Shown here piece after piece: positions 22,641 to 31,369 of a DNA stretch of 44,184 nt (positions are counted from its first letter, which is position 1; every line of letters starts with the position of its first letter). The DNA is from Treponema sp. (GTDB lineage Bacteria; Spirochaetota; Spirochaetia; Treponematales; Treponemataceae), in NCBI GenBank assembly GCA_016290335.1, contig JAEETM010000025.1, positions 1-44,184 on the forward strand, in the 5' to 3' direction. The notes beneath the pieces were generated by a model. It saw only the letters and a program-made list of their open reading frames with translations. It did not search any database and was not told where the DNA came from. A program made the translations under genes and the position numbers.

Positions 22641-25455
22641 ACTTCAACAGCTCCATTCCAGCCTTATTGTTCCAGCGTTTTGCAACATCATAAGGTGTTT
22701 CGCCAGAATTGTTCAGGGCCTGTCTGTTCAAACCAAAGGTAAGCATTCTTCGGATTGTAGTTTCATTTGCAGTTCTTGCCGCATAATGGAGAATTGTATC
22801 TCCAAGAATATCTGAAGAATCGCCAAAGTATTCAACTAAATCATCAAGAACTTCAACAGTATCAGGATTGTTGAAGGCAAGAGTTATAGCACAGTCACCG
22901 TTATTGTCTGCAATAAAAGGGTCAGCCTTGTAATGAATGAGTGTTCTTGCAAGAGAGTTCTGCTTCTGGATAATTGCATAATTCAAAGGAGTAAGCCCCT
23001 GACTGTTTCGCTGGTTTATATCATAACCTCTAAGAATAAGCTGTTCCAAAACTTCGAACTTGGCTTTGCAGGCAATTGCAGCATGAAGAGGATTGTTACC
23101 GTCACTGTCGATAAGCTTTAAGTCTTTTCCAAGTACAGTATTAATAAGGGACAGGCTTTCATTTACAACAAGTGAGAACGGTGTTTTTCCAAAACTGTCG
23201 CGGCTGAGTGCATTTCCACCATAAGCAGAAAGTACTTCGATAATATCAGGATCTTTTACTACAGCACCTTCATGGTATGCATTTCTACCATACATATCCT
23301 GCAGAGTAACATTTGCACCATAAGCAAGTACAAATGGAATAACCTTTACAGCCTTCTGAGAAACCGCATCCATAAGAATTGATTTACCTGTTATGTCACA
23401 GCTGTTTACGTTTGCATTATTTTCCAGAAGGATTTTAGCACTGTCGATTGAGTCGTAGTTAGCGGCAACTGACAAAGGAGTTTTACCGGAAATATTTTTA
23501 GCATCTACTACAGCACCCATTTCTATTAAAGTGCTTGTGGCTTCAAGTGTATTCCACTGAACGCTCTTGTGAAGCGGAGTATTTCCAAGTAAATCCCTGG
23601 CATTTGGATTTGCACCCTTCTGAACAAGCAGCTTGATTGTAGAAACAGAGTTTACCATAGCTGCATCGTACAAAGGAGTTTCGCCAAGAGAGTTTTTCTT
23701 ATTGATGTCTGCACCTTTATTTACAAGATAAGTAATACATTCATCATATTTCCATTCAGCTGCATAATGAAGCGGAGTGTTACCGTTACCATCTGAGCCG
23801 GCAATTACCTGAGGAGTAATAAACCAGTCTCTTAAAGCTCCGCCTGTAACCATAGCATATCTGAGCGGAGAAAACTCTGCTGCATTTTTTGAATAAATAT
23901 CTGCACCCTGCTTAATTAAAAGCTCACCAGCTTCCCTGTAATTATTTGTAAGCGCAGTATAAAGAATGTTGTCACCGTCACCGTTGCGTGAATCAATATC
24001 TGCACCGGCATTTATAATATAGCGGATACTGTCAATGTTAGCCTTTAATTTTACAGCAGTATGTAAAGGTGTATAGCCTTCAGAGTTTCTTGAAGTAACA
24101 TTCTGACGTGAAATAAGATTCTGAATAATTGACTGATTTCCGGTTGTGTTAGCTCTGTCTAACGCTTTTTCCAGCGGAGTCAGATGATTTTTGTCTTCAG
24201 CATTTATATCTGCTCCAAGATTGATAAAGAAAGAAACCTGATCTGCAAGTCCCTGCTCAACGGCAAGTGCAAGAGGTGTTTTTCCGTATTCGTTACGGGC
24301 ATCAACATCGGCACCTTCTTTTACAAGTCTGTTCAAAATAAGGTTGTTAACTTCGCTCATCGTTGCACTGTGCAGAGTTGTGTTACCGTAGTTATCTTTT
24401 GCGTGAACATCAGCTTTGTAATTCAAAAGGGTAGTGTACATGCTGATCTGCTGGTCTTTAGAAATAACGAGCAGAAGAGGAGTCCTTCCCTGAGTGTCGC
24501 GGGCGTTGATATTAGCACCATTGTCCAGAAGAAGCTTTGCTATTTCCGTTCTACCATAAGTTGCCGCAGTATGAAGGGGTGTTGAACCGTCATTGTCCTG
24601 TGCAGAAATTACGGCACCGTTATCAATAAGGAATTGGGCAATTCCATAATGATTATTGATTACTGCCATATGGAGCGGAGTAAGGTTGTTAGTGAATCTT
24701 AACGCAACGTTGTAAGTGCGCACGGTATCTTCAAAGTAGGCAAACTCGCCGCGAATAGGTTCACATCTTGCCTTAATAAGCTCTGCCGCAATCTTTATGT
24801 TTATAGGGTCGGAAGTATCTTTGAGGGCTAGGGCAAGAGGTGTTAATCCTTCATCATTTTCTGTAGAAAGATTTACGCCTGCTGCAACACATTTCTGGAT
24901 TGCATAAAGATTCTTTTTGAGAATAAAGTAGTGAATCATTGTCTGACCGTTTGCATTCTTTATAAGTACAGATTTTGGTGTAATAAGTGCGTTGTAAAGA
25001 ATATCACTTTCAATTTCTGTAATACGGTCAATTGCATTCATTCCTTCTTTGTCTGTAAGGAAAATATTCTGTCCGTTTTCAGCAAGAACTCTGAGAACCT
25101 CGTATTTTCGGCCAAGAATTGCTACGTGAATTGGTGTATTACCATCACGGTTTTTGATTGTAGGATCAGCACCCTGTTTTAAAAGGTATTCTACCATTTC
25201 AACGCTGCCCATTGAGGCTGCAAGATGAAGGGCCGTGTTTCTATCTGAATCGAGTTCGTTTACGTTAATTTTGGTAAAGAACAGGTTTTGAGCTTCCTCA
25301 GTTCTTCCCTGGAGAATGAGCGTGTGCAGCGAAGGTGATTCAGCTTTTGCTACATACTCTTCCTGATCTGTTGAGGCACAGCCTGTAGACAGGGTAATCA
25401 CTGAAAATATAGCTGCGGATAATATAATTGCTCCAAAAAATGTAGATTTCTTCAT
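22639..25455 (-). CDS. Ankyrin-repeat lipoprotein with about 26 repeats
   Basis: The start is ATG 25455, eight bases after GGAG; an in-frame extension to 25626 overlaps the upstream gene and would bury the signal peptide. The 938-residue product begins MKKSTFFGAII... and has lipobox LSTGC. After a 40-residue linker, nearly the whole chain is ankyrin repeats of about 33 residues; I count 26, the clearest being GSTPLHTAATYGRTEIAKLL and GNTPLHYAAEWKYDECITYL. Such long solenoids bind proteins. As a lipoprotein it would act in the periplasm or on the surface, not inside host cells by injection. It follows the YihY-type gene by 55 bases. The partner is unknown. Confidence 0.9.
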   Translation of the reverse strand: MKKSTFFGAIILSAAIFSVITLSTGCASTDQEEYVAKAESPSLHTLILQGRTEEAQNLFFTKINVNELDSDRNTALHLAASMGSVEMVEYLLKQGADPTIKNRDGNTPIHVAILGRKYEVLRVLAENGQNIFLTDKEGMNAIDRITEIESDILYNALITPKSVLIKNANGQTMIHYFILKKNLYAIQKCVAAGVNLSTENDEGLTPLALALKDTSDPINIKIAAELIKARCEPIRGEFAYFEDTVRTYNVALRFTNNLTPLHMAVINNHYGIAQFLIDNGAVISAQDNDGSTPLHTAATYGRTEIAKLLLDNGANINARDTQGRTPLLLVISKDQQISMYTTLLNYKADVHAKDNYGNTTLHSATMSEVNNLILNRLVKEGADVDARNEYGKTPLALAVEQGLADQVSFFINLGADINAEDKNHLTPLEKALDRANTTGNQSIIQNLISRQNVTSRNSEGYTPLHTAVKLKANIDSIRYIINAGADIDSRNGDGDNILYTALTNNYREAGELLIKQGADIYSKNAAEFSPLRYAMVTGGALRDWFITPQVIAGSDGNGNTPLHYAAEWKYDECITYLVNKGADINKKNSLGETPLYDAAMVNSVSTIKLLVQKGANPNARDLLGNTPLHKSVQWNTLEATSTLIEMGAVVDAKNISGKTPLSVAANYDSIDSAKILLENNANVNSCDITGKSILMDAVSQKAVKVIPFVLAYGANVTLQDMYGRNAYHEGAVVKDPDIIEVLSAYGGNALSRDSFGKTPFSLVVNESLSLINTVLGKDLKLIDSDGNNPLHAAIACKAKFEVLEQLILRGYDINQRNSQGLTPLNYAIIQKQNSLARTLIHYKADPFIADNNGDCAITLAFNNPDTVEVLDDLVEYFGDSSDILGDTILHYAARTANETTIRRMLTFGLNRQALNNSGETPYDVAKRWNNKAGMELLK

Positions 25456-25510
25456 AGAATATACTCCATCAGAACTATTATCGGTAGGTATTACTATAAA
25501 CTTTAGGAAA

Positions 25511-26824
25511 TCACTCATCCATATCGGAAAGACTTGCAGGGGCTTCTGATATTTTAGAAATTGCTTTAGATGCTGCTTTTGGCGATTTTTGCATAAGGGT
25601 CTGGAACTCTTCTTTTGTGAATACAATAAAACGGCATGCTGTTATTGCCACTCCATCTCCCGGCTGCTGCTGGTTCAGTATACAAGGTATTTCACCAATA
25701 AAGTCACCTTTTTCATGATGAACAATCTGCTGTTCTGTTTCTTCCACCATTTCTCCGCGGTAAAGATAGTAAACATATTCCGCTTTATCACCCTTGCTGA
25801 AAATAATGTCGCCGCTTTTGTAAGTCCGCATGTTTTCTGTAGTGATGAGAGCCGCCGGATTTATAAACATCATTCTCTGGAAGGATTTTAGCCAGCCCTT
25901 TTTTTCGTCAGAAGAAAGCAGGTAGATTTCACTTAAGAGAAGGGTGTCAAAAAATTGTGTTATATAAATCATCTGTGCATTAAACAGGAAGAAAATAAAG
26001 AAAAAGTAGATTCTCATCATCAGAATTACTATTGTACTGATTGTTCCATATACAACGTTGTAATTCGTAAGATTCATAAACTTATTTATGAGGAAGGATA
26101 TTACAAAAAAACCGATTGTGCTCAAGGTTGCATAGAAAATGCAGAGATAAAGGGGAGGCTTTGTTCCCGACATTATCCTGTAAATAAATAAGGTGCATAT
26201 AAAGAATATAAAGTACATTATAACAGAAATAATAGTGTGTGAGTTCTGGCTTACAATATCAGGCAGGTATTCTCTTATTGGTTCAAAAAATCTTGAGGAT
26301 GCAAGCTGATTTAACGAAAAGGAAAGAATAATTACAGAGGTGATTACTACAATTATCAAAAACTCTGTAAAAAAGGCAAAAAGCTGATTGAAAATGTTTT
26401 TTCGTTTTATTGCTGCACGGAAGATTTTGGTCATTGCCTGGGCTAAGGAAAGTCCGAGCCTTCTTGCCATCCATAAAATCCAGATTGCAAGGAAAATATC
26501 TACAAAATGGAAGTTTTTGGAGTGCAGGATATTATTTATTAATGGAGTTATGTTTATAATCGATTCGATGCTGGAGGCAAAAGCAAGAAAATAATCTATT
26601 ATTTCTGGTGAAACTCTAACAATTCCCACCATGATGGTAAGAATTATTAAAATTAAAGGCACCAGTGAGAAAATGAATCCAAAGGAACAAGAGGATGCGC
26701 TTTCCCAAAGAGTGTTGTTCTGAAAGTTCGAGCAGCAGAGGTAAATCTTCTGCCCGAACTTAGTCAGTTTTTGAGAACGCTTAAGCTTAATCTTTTTTAT
26801 TTTTGGACGTGCTTTATCGTTCAT
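25511..26824 (-). CDS. YihY/BrkB membrane protein fused to a cyclic-nucleotide-binding-like domain
   Basis: Residues 30-310 of 437 form a YihY/BrkB-type integral membrane domain with about six helices (WESASSCSFGFIFSLVPLILIIL, MARRLGLSLAQAM, VYGTISTIVILMMRIYFFF). Residues 330-425 resemble a cyclic-nucleotide-binding domain: YKSGDIIFSKGDKAEYVYYLYRGE and KGDFIGEIPCILNQQQPGDGVAITACRF. The phosphate-binding cassette keeps GE but has GDGVA where the nucleotide-contacting Arg is usual, so binding of cAMP is doubtful. The YihY family has no firmly established function; the old ribonuclease BN name is not justified. The tail gene of ankyrin repeats follows on the same strand. CAGGG gives a weak ribosome site. 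Confidence 0.85.
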   Translation of the reverse strand: MNDKARPKIKKIKLKRSQKLTKFGQKIYLCCSNFQNNTLWESASSCSFGFIFSLVPLILIILTIMVGIVRVSPEIIDYFLAFASSIESIINITPLINNILHSKNFHFVDIFLAIWILWMARRLGLSLAQAMTKIFRAAIKRKNIFNQLFAFFTEFLIIVVITSVIILSFSLNQLASSRFFEPIREYLPDIVSQNSHTIISVIMYFIFFICTLFIYRIMSGTKPPLYLCIFYATLSTIGFFVISFLINKFMNLTNYNVVYGTISTIVILMMRIYFFFIFFLFNAQMIYITQFFDTLLLSEIYLLSSDEKKGWLKSFQRMMFINPAALITTENMRTYKSGDIIFSKGDKAEYVYYLYRGEMVEETEQQIVHHEKGDFIGEIPCILNQQQPGDGVAITACRFIVFTKEEFQTLMQKSPKAASKAISKISEAPASLSDMDE

Positions 26825-26860
26825 AATCCCTGAAACAGATACTGAATCCAGCTGTTATGA

Positions 26861-28321
26861 CTAGAAATCAGCAAGCTTTGGTGCGCGTGGATAAGGAATT
26901 ACATCGCGGATGTTTTCCATACCGGTTACGTAGCGCATAAGGCGTTCAAAGCCGAGACCAAAGCCTGAATGTGGAACTGTACCGAACTTACGCAAATCAA
27001 GATACCAGTCGTAAATGCTTTCATCCATACCACGTCTGTTGATTTCTGCAAGCAGCTTGTTGTAGTCTTCTTCACGTTCAGAACCGCCGATAAGCTCACC
27101 AATTCCAGGAACAAGAACATCAACAGCCTTTACGGTTTTTCCATCATCATTCTGCTTCATATAGAAGGATTTGATTTCTTTTGGATAGTTGTAAACCATT
27201 ACAGGGCAGCCAAAAATCTTTTCTGTAAGATAGCGCTCATGCTCTGTTGCAATATCACAGCCCCAGTATGGCTTAAACTCAAACTTAGCACCCTTTGCCA
27301 TAGCTTCTTCAAGCTTTGCAATTGCTTCTGTATAGCTTATGCGTACAAACTTGGCATTTGCAACCTTTTCAAGGCTTTCAATAAGGCCTGGCTGAATGCG
27401 TTTGTCAAAGAACTCAAGGTCGGAACGACACTTTGTTAAAGCCCAGTTCAAAAGGTATTTTACAAAGTCTTCCTGAATGTCCATGTCATCTTCAAGGTCG
27501 TAGAAAGCCATTTCCGGTTCAATCATCCAGAACTCTGCAAGATGACGAGGTGTATTTGAGTTTTCTGCACGGAAAGTAGGTCCAAAGGTGTAAACGCGGC
27601 TCAAGGCTGTTGCAAGAGTTTCTGCTTCAAGCTGACCGGAAACTGTAAGGGAAGCCTTTTTGCCAAAGAAATCCTTTGAATAATCTACAATCTTGTGAGC
27701 ATCTTCAATTTTCATTCCGCCAATACCGGCTTTAACACCAAGCTCGGCAATTTTTTCCATGCTGAGAGTTGTTACCTGGAACATTTCTCCTGCACCTTCG
27801 CAGTCAGAGCAGGTGATTTCCGGTGCATTGATGTACTGGAAGCCTCTCTCCTGGAAGAAAGAGTGAACAGCAAAAGCCATCTGGTTACGAACACGGTAAA
27901 CAGCACCAAAAGTGTTTGTTCTGGCACGTAAATGAGCGTTGTCGCGGAGATATTCCATAGACATTTTGTTTTTCTGCAATGGATATTCATCAGGGTTAGC
28001 TTCGCCAAGACATTTGAGGCTTTCGAGAGTTACTTCTACAGCCTGTCCGCTTGCAGGGCTTTCAATTAAAAGTCCCTCTGCACGTAAGCTTGCGCCAGTG
28101 TTGAGTCTTTTGAGTTCAGCTTCAATTTCATTTACATTTGCATTATTAGAAGGATTGTTGCGGTCAAAAGTGAGCTGGATATTAGCAAAGCAGCTTCCAT
28201 CGTTCACCTGAATAAAAACAAGACCTTTTGAGTCGCGAACTGTTCGCACCCAACCGCACACTGTAACTTTTCTGCCGTCTGGAGAAGAAGTTAACAAATC
28301 TTTAATTAATACTGGTACCAT
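26861..28321 (-). CDS. asnS: Asparaginyl-tRNA synthetase
   Basis: AsnRS charges tRNA-Asn with asparagine. The 486-residue protein has the N-terminal OB-fold anticodon domain (VTVCGWVRTVRDSKGLVFIQVNDGS) and class II catalytic motifs: motif 2 TFRAENSNTPRHLAEFWMIE and motif 3 GFGLGFERLMRYVTGMENIRD. Start ATG 28321 is five to six bases after AGGAGGG; the in-frame GTG further upstream lacks support and adds non-family residues. It is divergent from the acyltransferase gene. The stop is 36 bases before the YihY-type gene on the same strand, so read-through is possible. Confidence 0.96.
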   Translation of the reverse strand: MVPVLIKDLLTSSPDGRKVTVCGWVRTVRDSKGLVFIQVNDGSCFANIQLTFDRNNPSNNANVNEIEAELKRLNTGASLRAEGLLIESPASGQAVEVTLESLKCLGEANPDEYPLQKNKMSMEYLRDNAHLRARTNTFGAVYRVRNQMAFAVHSFFQERGFQYINAPEITCSDCEGAGEMFQVTTLSMEKIAELGVKAGIGGMKIEDAHKIVDYSKDFFGKKASLTVSGQLEAETLATALSRVYTFGPTFRAENSNTPRHLAEFWMIEPEMAFYDLEDDMDIQEDFVKYLLNWALTKCRSDLEFFDKRIQPGLIESLEKVANAKFVRISYTEAIAKLEEAMAKGAKFEFKPYWGCDIATEHERYLTEKIFGCPVMVYNYPKEIKSFYMKQNDDGKTVKAVDVLVPGIGELIGGSEREEDYNKLLAEINRRGMDESIYDWYLDLRKFGTVPHSGFGLGFERLMRYVTGMENIRDVIPYPRAPKLADF

Positions 28322-28417
28322 TTGTACCCTCCTGTGTAAGGTGAGTTTTACCACCTAATAATGAAATGTAACGTAGATAATAACACTTTTTTAAACGTGT
28401 TACAATTACATTATTCT

Positions 28418-28446
28418 TTGTAAAAAATGCGTTTTCATGGTATAAT
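28418..28446 (+). promoter_or_regulatory. Predicted promoter of the acyltransferase gene, near-leaderless
   Basis: TTGTAA (28418-28423), a 17-bp spacer, TATAAT (28441-28446). The start codon is nine bases beyond the -10 box, so at most about three leader bases are expected, and no ribosome site exists. Confidence 0.6.
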
Positions 28447-28455
28447 ATTCTAATT

Positions 28456-29673
28456 ATGAGCAAAAAGATTGATGATAAAAACGATAATAAAGAAATAGAA
28501 AAAAGTTATAAAAGGCATATACGGGTCTGGAAGTTCAGTCAGCTTATTGCACCGGCACTTTTTAAGCACAGATTCAGATATGAATACGAAAAAGTAAAGA
28601 ATCTTGAAGAACCCTGTATTATCCTGCCAAATCACACCTGTTATCTTGATCCAGTTCTTGTAGGTTTAAGTTTCCCAAAAAATCACATGTATTTTATGGC
28701 AAGCGAGCATATTTATCGCCGCGGTCTGGTTTCTAAAATCCTTTACTGGACCTTCCAGCCAATTGCCAAAATGAAAGGTTCTTCCGATACACTTGCCGTT
28801 ATGAAGGCAATTCGTGCTCTGCGAAGCGGCAAAAATGTGTGTCTTTTCCCTGAAGGAAACCGTACATTTAACGGAGATACAGTAACAATATCAGAAGCAA
28901 TCGGAAAGCTTGTTAAAACTACCGGTGCAAATATGCTTACCTATAAACTCACGGGTGGTTATTTTACAAATCCACGATGGGGTTACGGCCTTAGAAAAGG
29001 TAAAATGACAGGCTCAGTTGTAGCCTTTTATCCAAAAGAAAAGCTTAAGGAAATGACTCCTGCCGAAATTACTGCAATAATCCGGCGCGACCTTAAAGAA
29101 AATGCGTATGAACGTCAGCGGGAGGAGCCTATTCGCTATGTTGCAAAAAATCGTGCAGAAGGAATGGAATGTGCGGTTTGTGTATGTCCAAAATGCCGTT
29201 CAATTGGAACTATTGCAACTGACAAAAATTCTGTTTTCTGTAAAAAATGTGGTGTAAAAACTGAATACGATGAATACTGCTACTTTACCGATGATTTTGT
29301 TTTCAAAACTGTAGAAGAATGGGATTTGTGGCAGGATGAGTTCTTTAAAACCTGCATCAGTCAGAAAAAAGACAGTACCGATCCTTTGTTTTCTGATGAT
29401 GAAATGGCCTGCAAAATCCTTACTCCAGATCATGTAGAAAAAGATTTGGGTACAGGACAACTCATTCAATATATAGACAGGCTGGAGTTTACATCGCCAC
29501 AGGGAACTACGGCAATAAAGATTTCCGACTTGCCGGATATTGCACTTTATGAAAAAGACGGCCTTGTATTCTCCGATTCTAACGGCATTCATTACGAAAT
29601 TAAGGGCAAAACTTTAAAAAATGTGCGAAAATACGTGCATGTTTGTAATTTTATAAGAAATAATCAGGTGTAA
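28456..29673 (+). CDS. PlsC-like acyltransferase with C-terminal zinc ribbon
   Basis: Residues 45-215 of 405 carry the lysophospholipid acyltransferase motifs: PNHTCYLD (His60, Asp65 of the HX4D catalytic pair) and LFPEGNRTF (131-139). This domain would add acyl chains to lysophosphatidate or a related lipid at the inner membrane. The remaining 190 residues are unusual: a four-Cys zinc ribbon (Cys244-x2-Cys247 and Cys262-x2-Cys265) followed by a region I do not recognise. Most PlsC proteins end soon after the catalytic domain. The promoter is so close that the mRNA should be leaderless. The symporter gene follows 39 bases later on the same strand. Confidence 0.85.
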   Translation: MSKKIDDKNDNKEIEKSYKRHIRVWKFSQLIAPALFKHRFRYEYEKVKNLEEPCIILPNHTCYLDPVLVGLSFPKNHMYFMASEHIYRRGLVSKILYWTFQPIAKMKGSSDTLAVMKAIRALRSGKNVCLFPEGNRTFNGDTVTISEAIGKLVKTTGANMLTYKLTGGYFTNPRWGYGLRKGKMTGSVVAFYPKEKLKEMTPAEITAIIRRDLKENAYERQREEPIRYVAKNRAEGMECAVCVCPKCRSIGTIATDKNSVFCKKCGVKTEYDEYCYFTDDFVFKTVEEWDLWQDEFFKTCISQKKDSTDPLFSDDEMACKILTPDHVEKDLGTGQLIQYIDRLEFTSPQGTTAIKISDLPDIALYEKDGLVFSDSNGIHYEIKGKTLKNVRKYVHVCNFIRNNQV

Positions 29674-29712
29674 ATCTATAAATCAAGTAAAAAAACAGGA
29701 GGAATTGATAAT

Positions 29713-31152
29713 ATGGATTATTCTGCATCTAACGTAGCACTTTGGAATGCAATATTTCAGGTTGGAATTATTTCTGTAATGGTTATTATTTCCAACATTT
29801 TGAGGACAAAGGTAAAGTTTGTAAAAAAATCACTTATGCCAACCTCTGTAATTGCAGGCTTCCTGCTGCTCGGTTTTAAATATCTTAATATCGTGCATGT
29901 GGATAGAAACTTTCTTGATGCAATTACTTACCACGGAATCGCTATCGGTTTTATAGCAATGTCGCTTAGGGTTCACAAAAAGGATGATTCTTCTAACGCA
30001 TCCTTTGGAACTGCTGTAAGGAGTGGTGCTTTAATTGTAAGTACTTATTGTATTCAGGCTGTAATTGGTCTTGGCATTTCTATTGCACTTGCTTATACAT
30101 TCCTGCCTGATTTGTTCAAGGCTTCTGGAATCCTTCTTCCAATGGGCTTTGGTCAGGGACCTGGACAGGCTAACAATGTTGGTTCAACCTACGAAGGACT
30201 TGGCTTTGCCGGCGGAAAATCTTATGGTCTTGCAATTGCCGCAGCCGGTTTTATTGTTGCCTGCCTTGTTGGTGTATTCTATCTTAATGTTTTAAGCAGA
30301 AGAAAAAACATAAATCGTAAAGAGCATGATGAAATAAGCGGTTCGGTTACAATTGATGTTTTCCAGGATGATGGAGAAGCTCCTATTTCTGAATCAATAG
30401 ACAGACTTTCAATTCAGGCTGCCCTTATTCTTTTTGTTTATCTTATTACTTACCTTGTAATCTGGGGCATATCTTCACTCCTCGGTAGTAAAGCACCTGG
30501 TCTTGCTTCTACAATCAATCCTTTGCTCTGGGGCTTCAACTTTATTATTGCTTCGCTTTTTGCAACACTCACCAGAAATATTATTTCTAATATGAAAAAG
30601 CTTAAGCTTATGCAGCATCAGTATCAGAACAATTATCTTCTCAGCAGGATTTCCGGCCTTGCTTTTGATGCAATGATTATTTCTGGTATTGCTTCAATCG
30701 ACTTTAATGATATTTCCGGCTTATGGATTCCTTTCATCCTGACTGTAATTATTGGAACTGTTGTAACTTTCATCTATTTGAAGATTATGTGTAAAATTGT
30801 TTACAAGGGCTACGAAGAAGAAGGCTTTATTTCTATGTTTGGTATGCTTACTGGTACAATAAGCTCAGGAATCCTTCTTGTACGCGAAATTGACCCTAAT
30901 TTTAAAACTCCGGCTGCTAACAACCTTGTTTCCGGTAGCGGTATGGGAATTGCTTTTGGTGCACCAATCCTAATTCTTATTGGACTTGCACCTAAATCTA
31001 CAGCTATGGCCTTTGCGGTAATGGGACTTGCTCTTTTATATTTTGCAATTCTTCTTTTGATTCTTACTATTAAAAAGTCTCCGAATACAGCGGCTGCGGC
31101 AATAATTAAGGGACCACTTGAAGTGAGTCAAAATGAAACAGAAAATGAGTAA
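29713..31152 (+). CDS. GltS-family sodium/glutamate symporter-like transporter
   Basis: A 479-residue inner-membrane protein with about twelve hydrophobic segments. It has the Gly-rich re-entrant loops typical of GltS: MGFGQGPGQANNVGSTYE in the first half and GMLTGTISSGILLVREIDPN in the second. The GltS family brings in glutamate with sodium; this chain is longer than the E. coli protein because of a central hydrophilic insert, so the substrate could differ. AGGAGG lies ten bases before the ATG. It follows the acyltransferase gene and ends at a clear terminator. Confidence 0.8.
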   Translation: MDYSASNVALWNAIFQVGIISVMVIISNILRTKVKFVKKSLMPTSVIAGFLLLGFKYLNIVHVDRNFLDAITYHGIAIGFIAMSLRVHKKDDSSNASFGTAVRSGALIVSTYCIQAVIGLGISIALAYTFLPDLFKASGILLPMGFGQGPGQANNVGSTYEGLGFAGGKSYGLAIAAAGFIVACLVGVFYLNVLSRRKNINRKEHDEISGSVTIDVFQDDGEAPISESIDRLSIQAALILFVYLITYLVIWGISSLLGSKAPGLASTINPLLWGFNFIIASLFATLTRNIISNMKKLKLMQHQYQNNYLLSRISGLAFDAMIISGIASIDFNDISGLWIPFILTVIIGTVVTFIYLKIMCKIVYKGYEEEGFISMFGMLTGTISSGILLVREIDPNFKTPAANNLVSGSGMGIAFGAPILILIGLAPKSTAMAFAVMGLALLYFAILLLILTIKKSPNTAAAAIIKGPLEVSQNETENE

Positions 31153-31192
31153 AAAATAGCGGGTGTATCAAAATAACCCATATTTAGGCGAG

Positions 31193-31228
31193 AAAAGTCC
31201 TGTTGTGTCAAAACGACAGGACTTTTTT
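31193..31228 (+). terminator. Rho-independent terminator after the symporter gene
   Basis: AAAAGTCCTGT (31193-31203) pairs with ACAGGACTTTT (31216-31226) over a 12-base loop and continues into a T-run. It isolates the sigma factor gene from upstream transcription. Confidence 0.92.
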
Positions 31229-31304
31229 GTTAATATAATCTAATTTAATAACATAATTTCCAAAAAACAAGAAAAAAAGTTAAAAAAATAGTAATTTGGT
31301 CAAC

Positions 31305-31321
31305 TTGGCACGAATATTGCT
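31305..31321 (+). promoter_or_regulatory. Sigma-54 (RpoN) promoter of the sigma factor gene
   Basis: TTGGCACGAATATTGCT matches the -24/-12 consensus TGGCACRNNNNTTGCW at every defined position, with GG and GC correctly spaced. It lies 49 bases before the start codon and after a terminator, the right place to drive this gene. Transcription would begin near 31332. An enhancer-binding activator is required for such promoters; no activator gene or clear activator site is in the window. Confidence 0.85.
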
Positions 31322-31369
31322 ATAAATAGATGTAGCGCTAATGCTGCGATTTACATGGAGGACCAGATT

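Noticed and set aside
25456..25626. Longer N-terminus for the ankyrin protein
   Set aside because: It overlaps the upstream gene, hides the signal peptide and lacks a ribosome site, whereas ATG 25455 has GGAG at eight bases.
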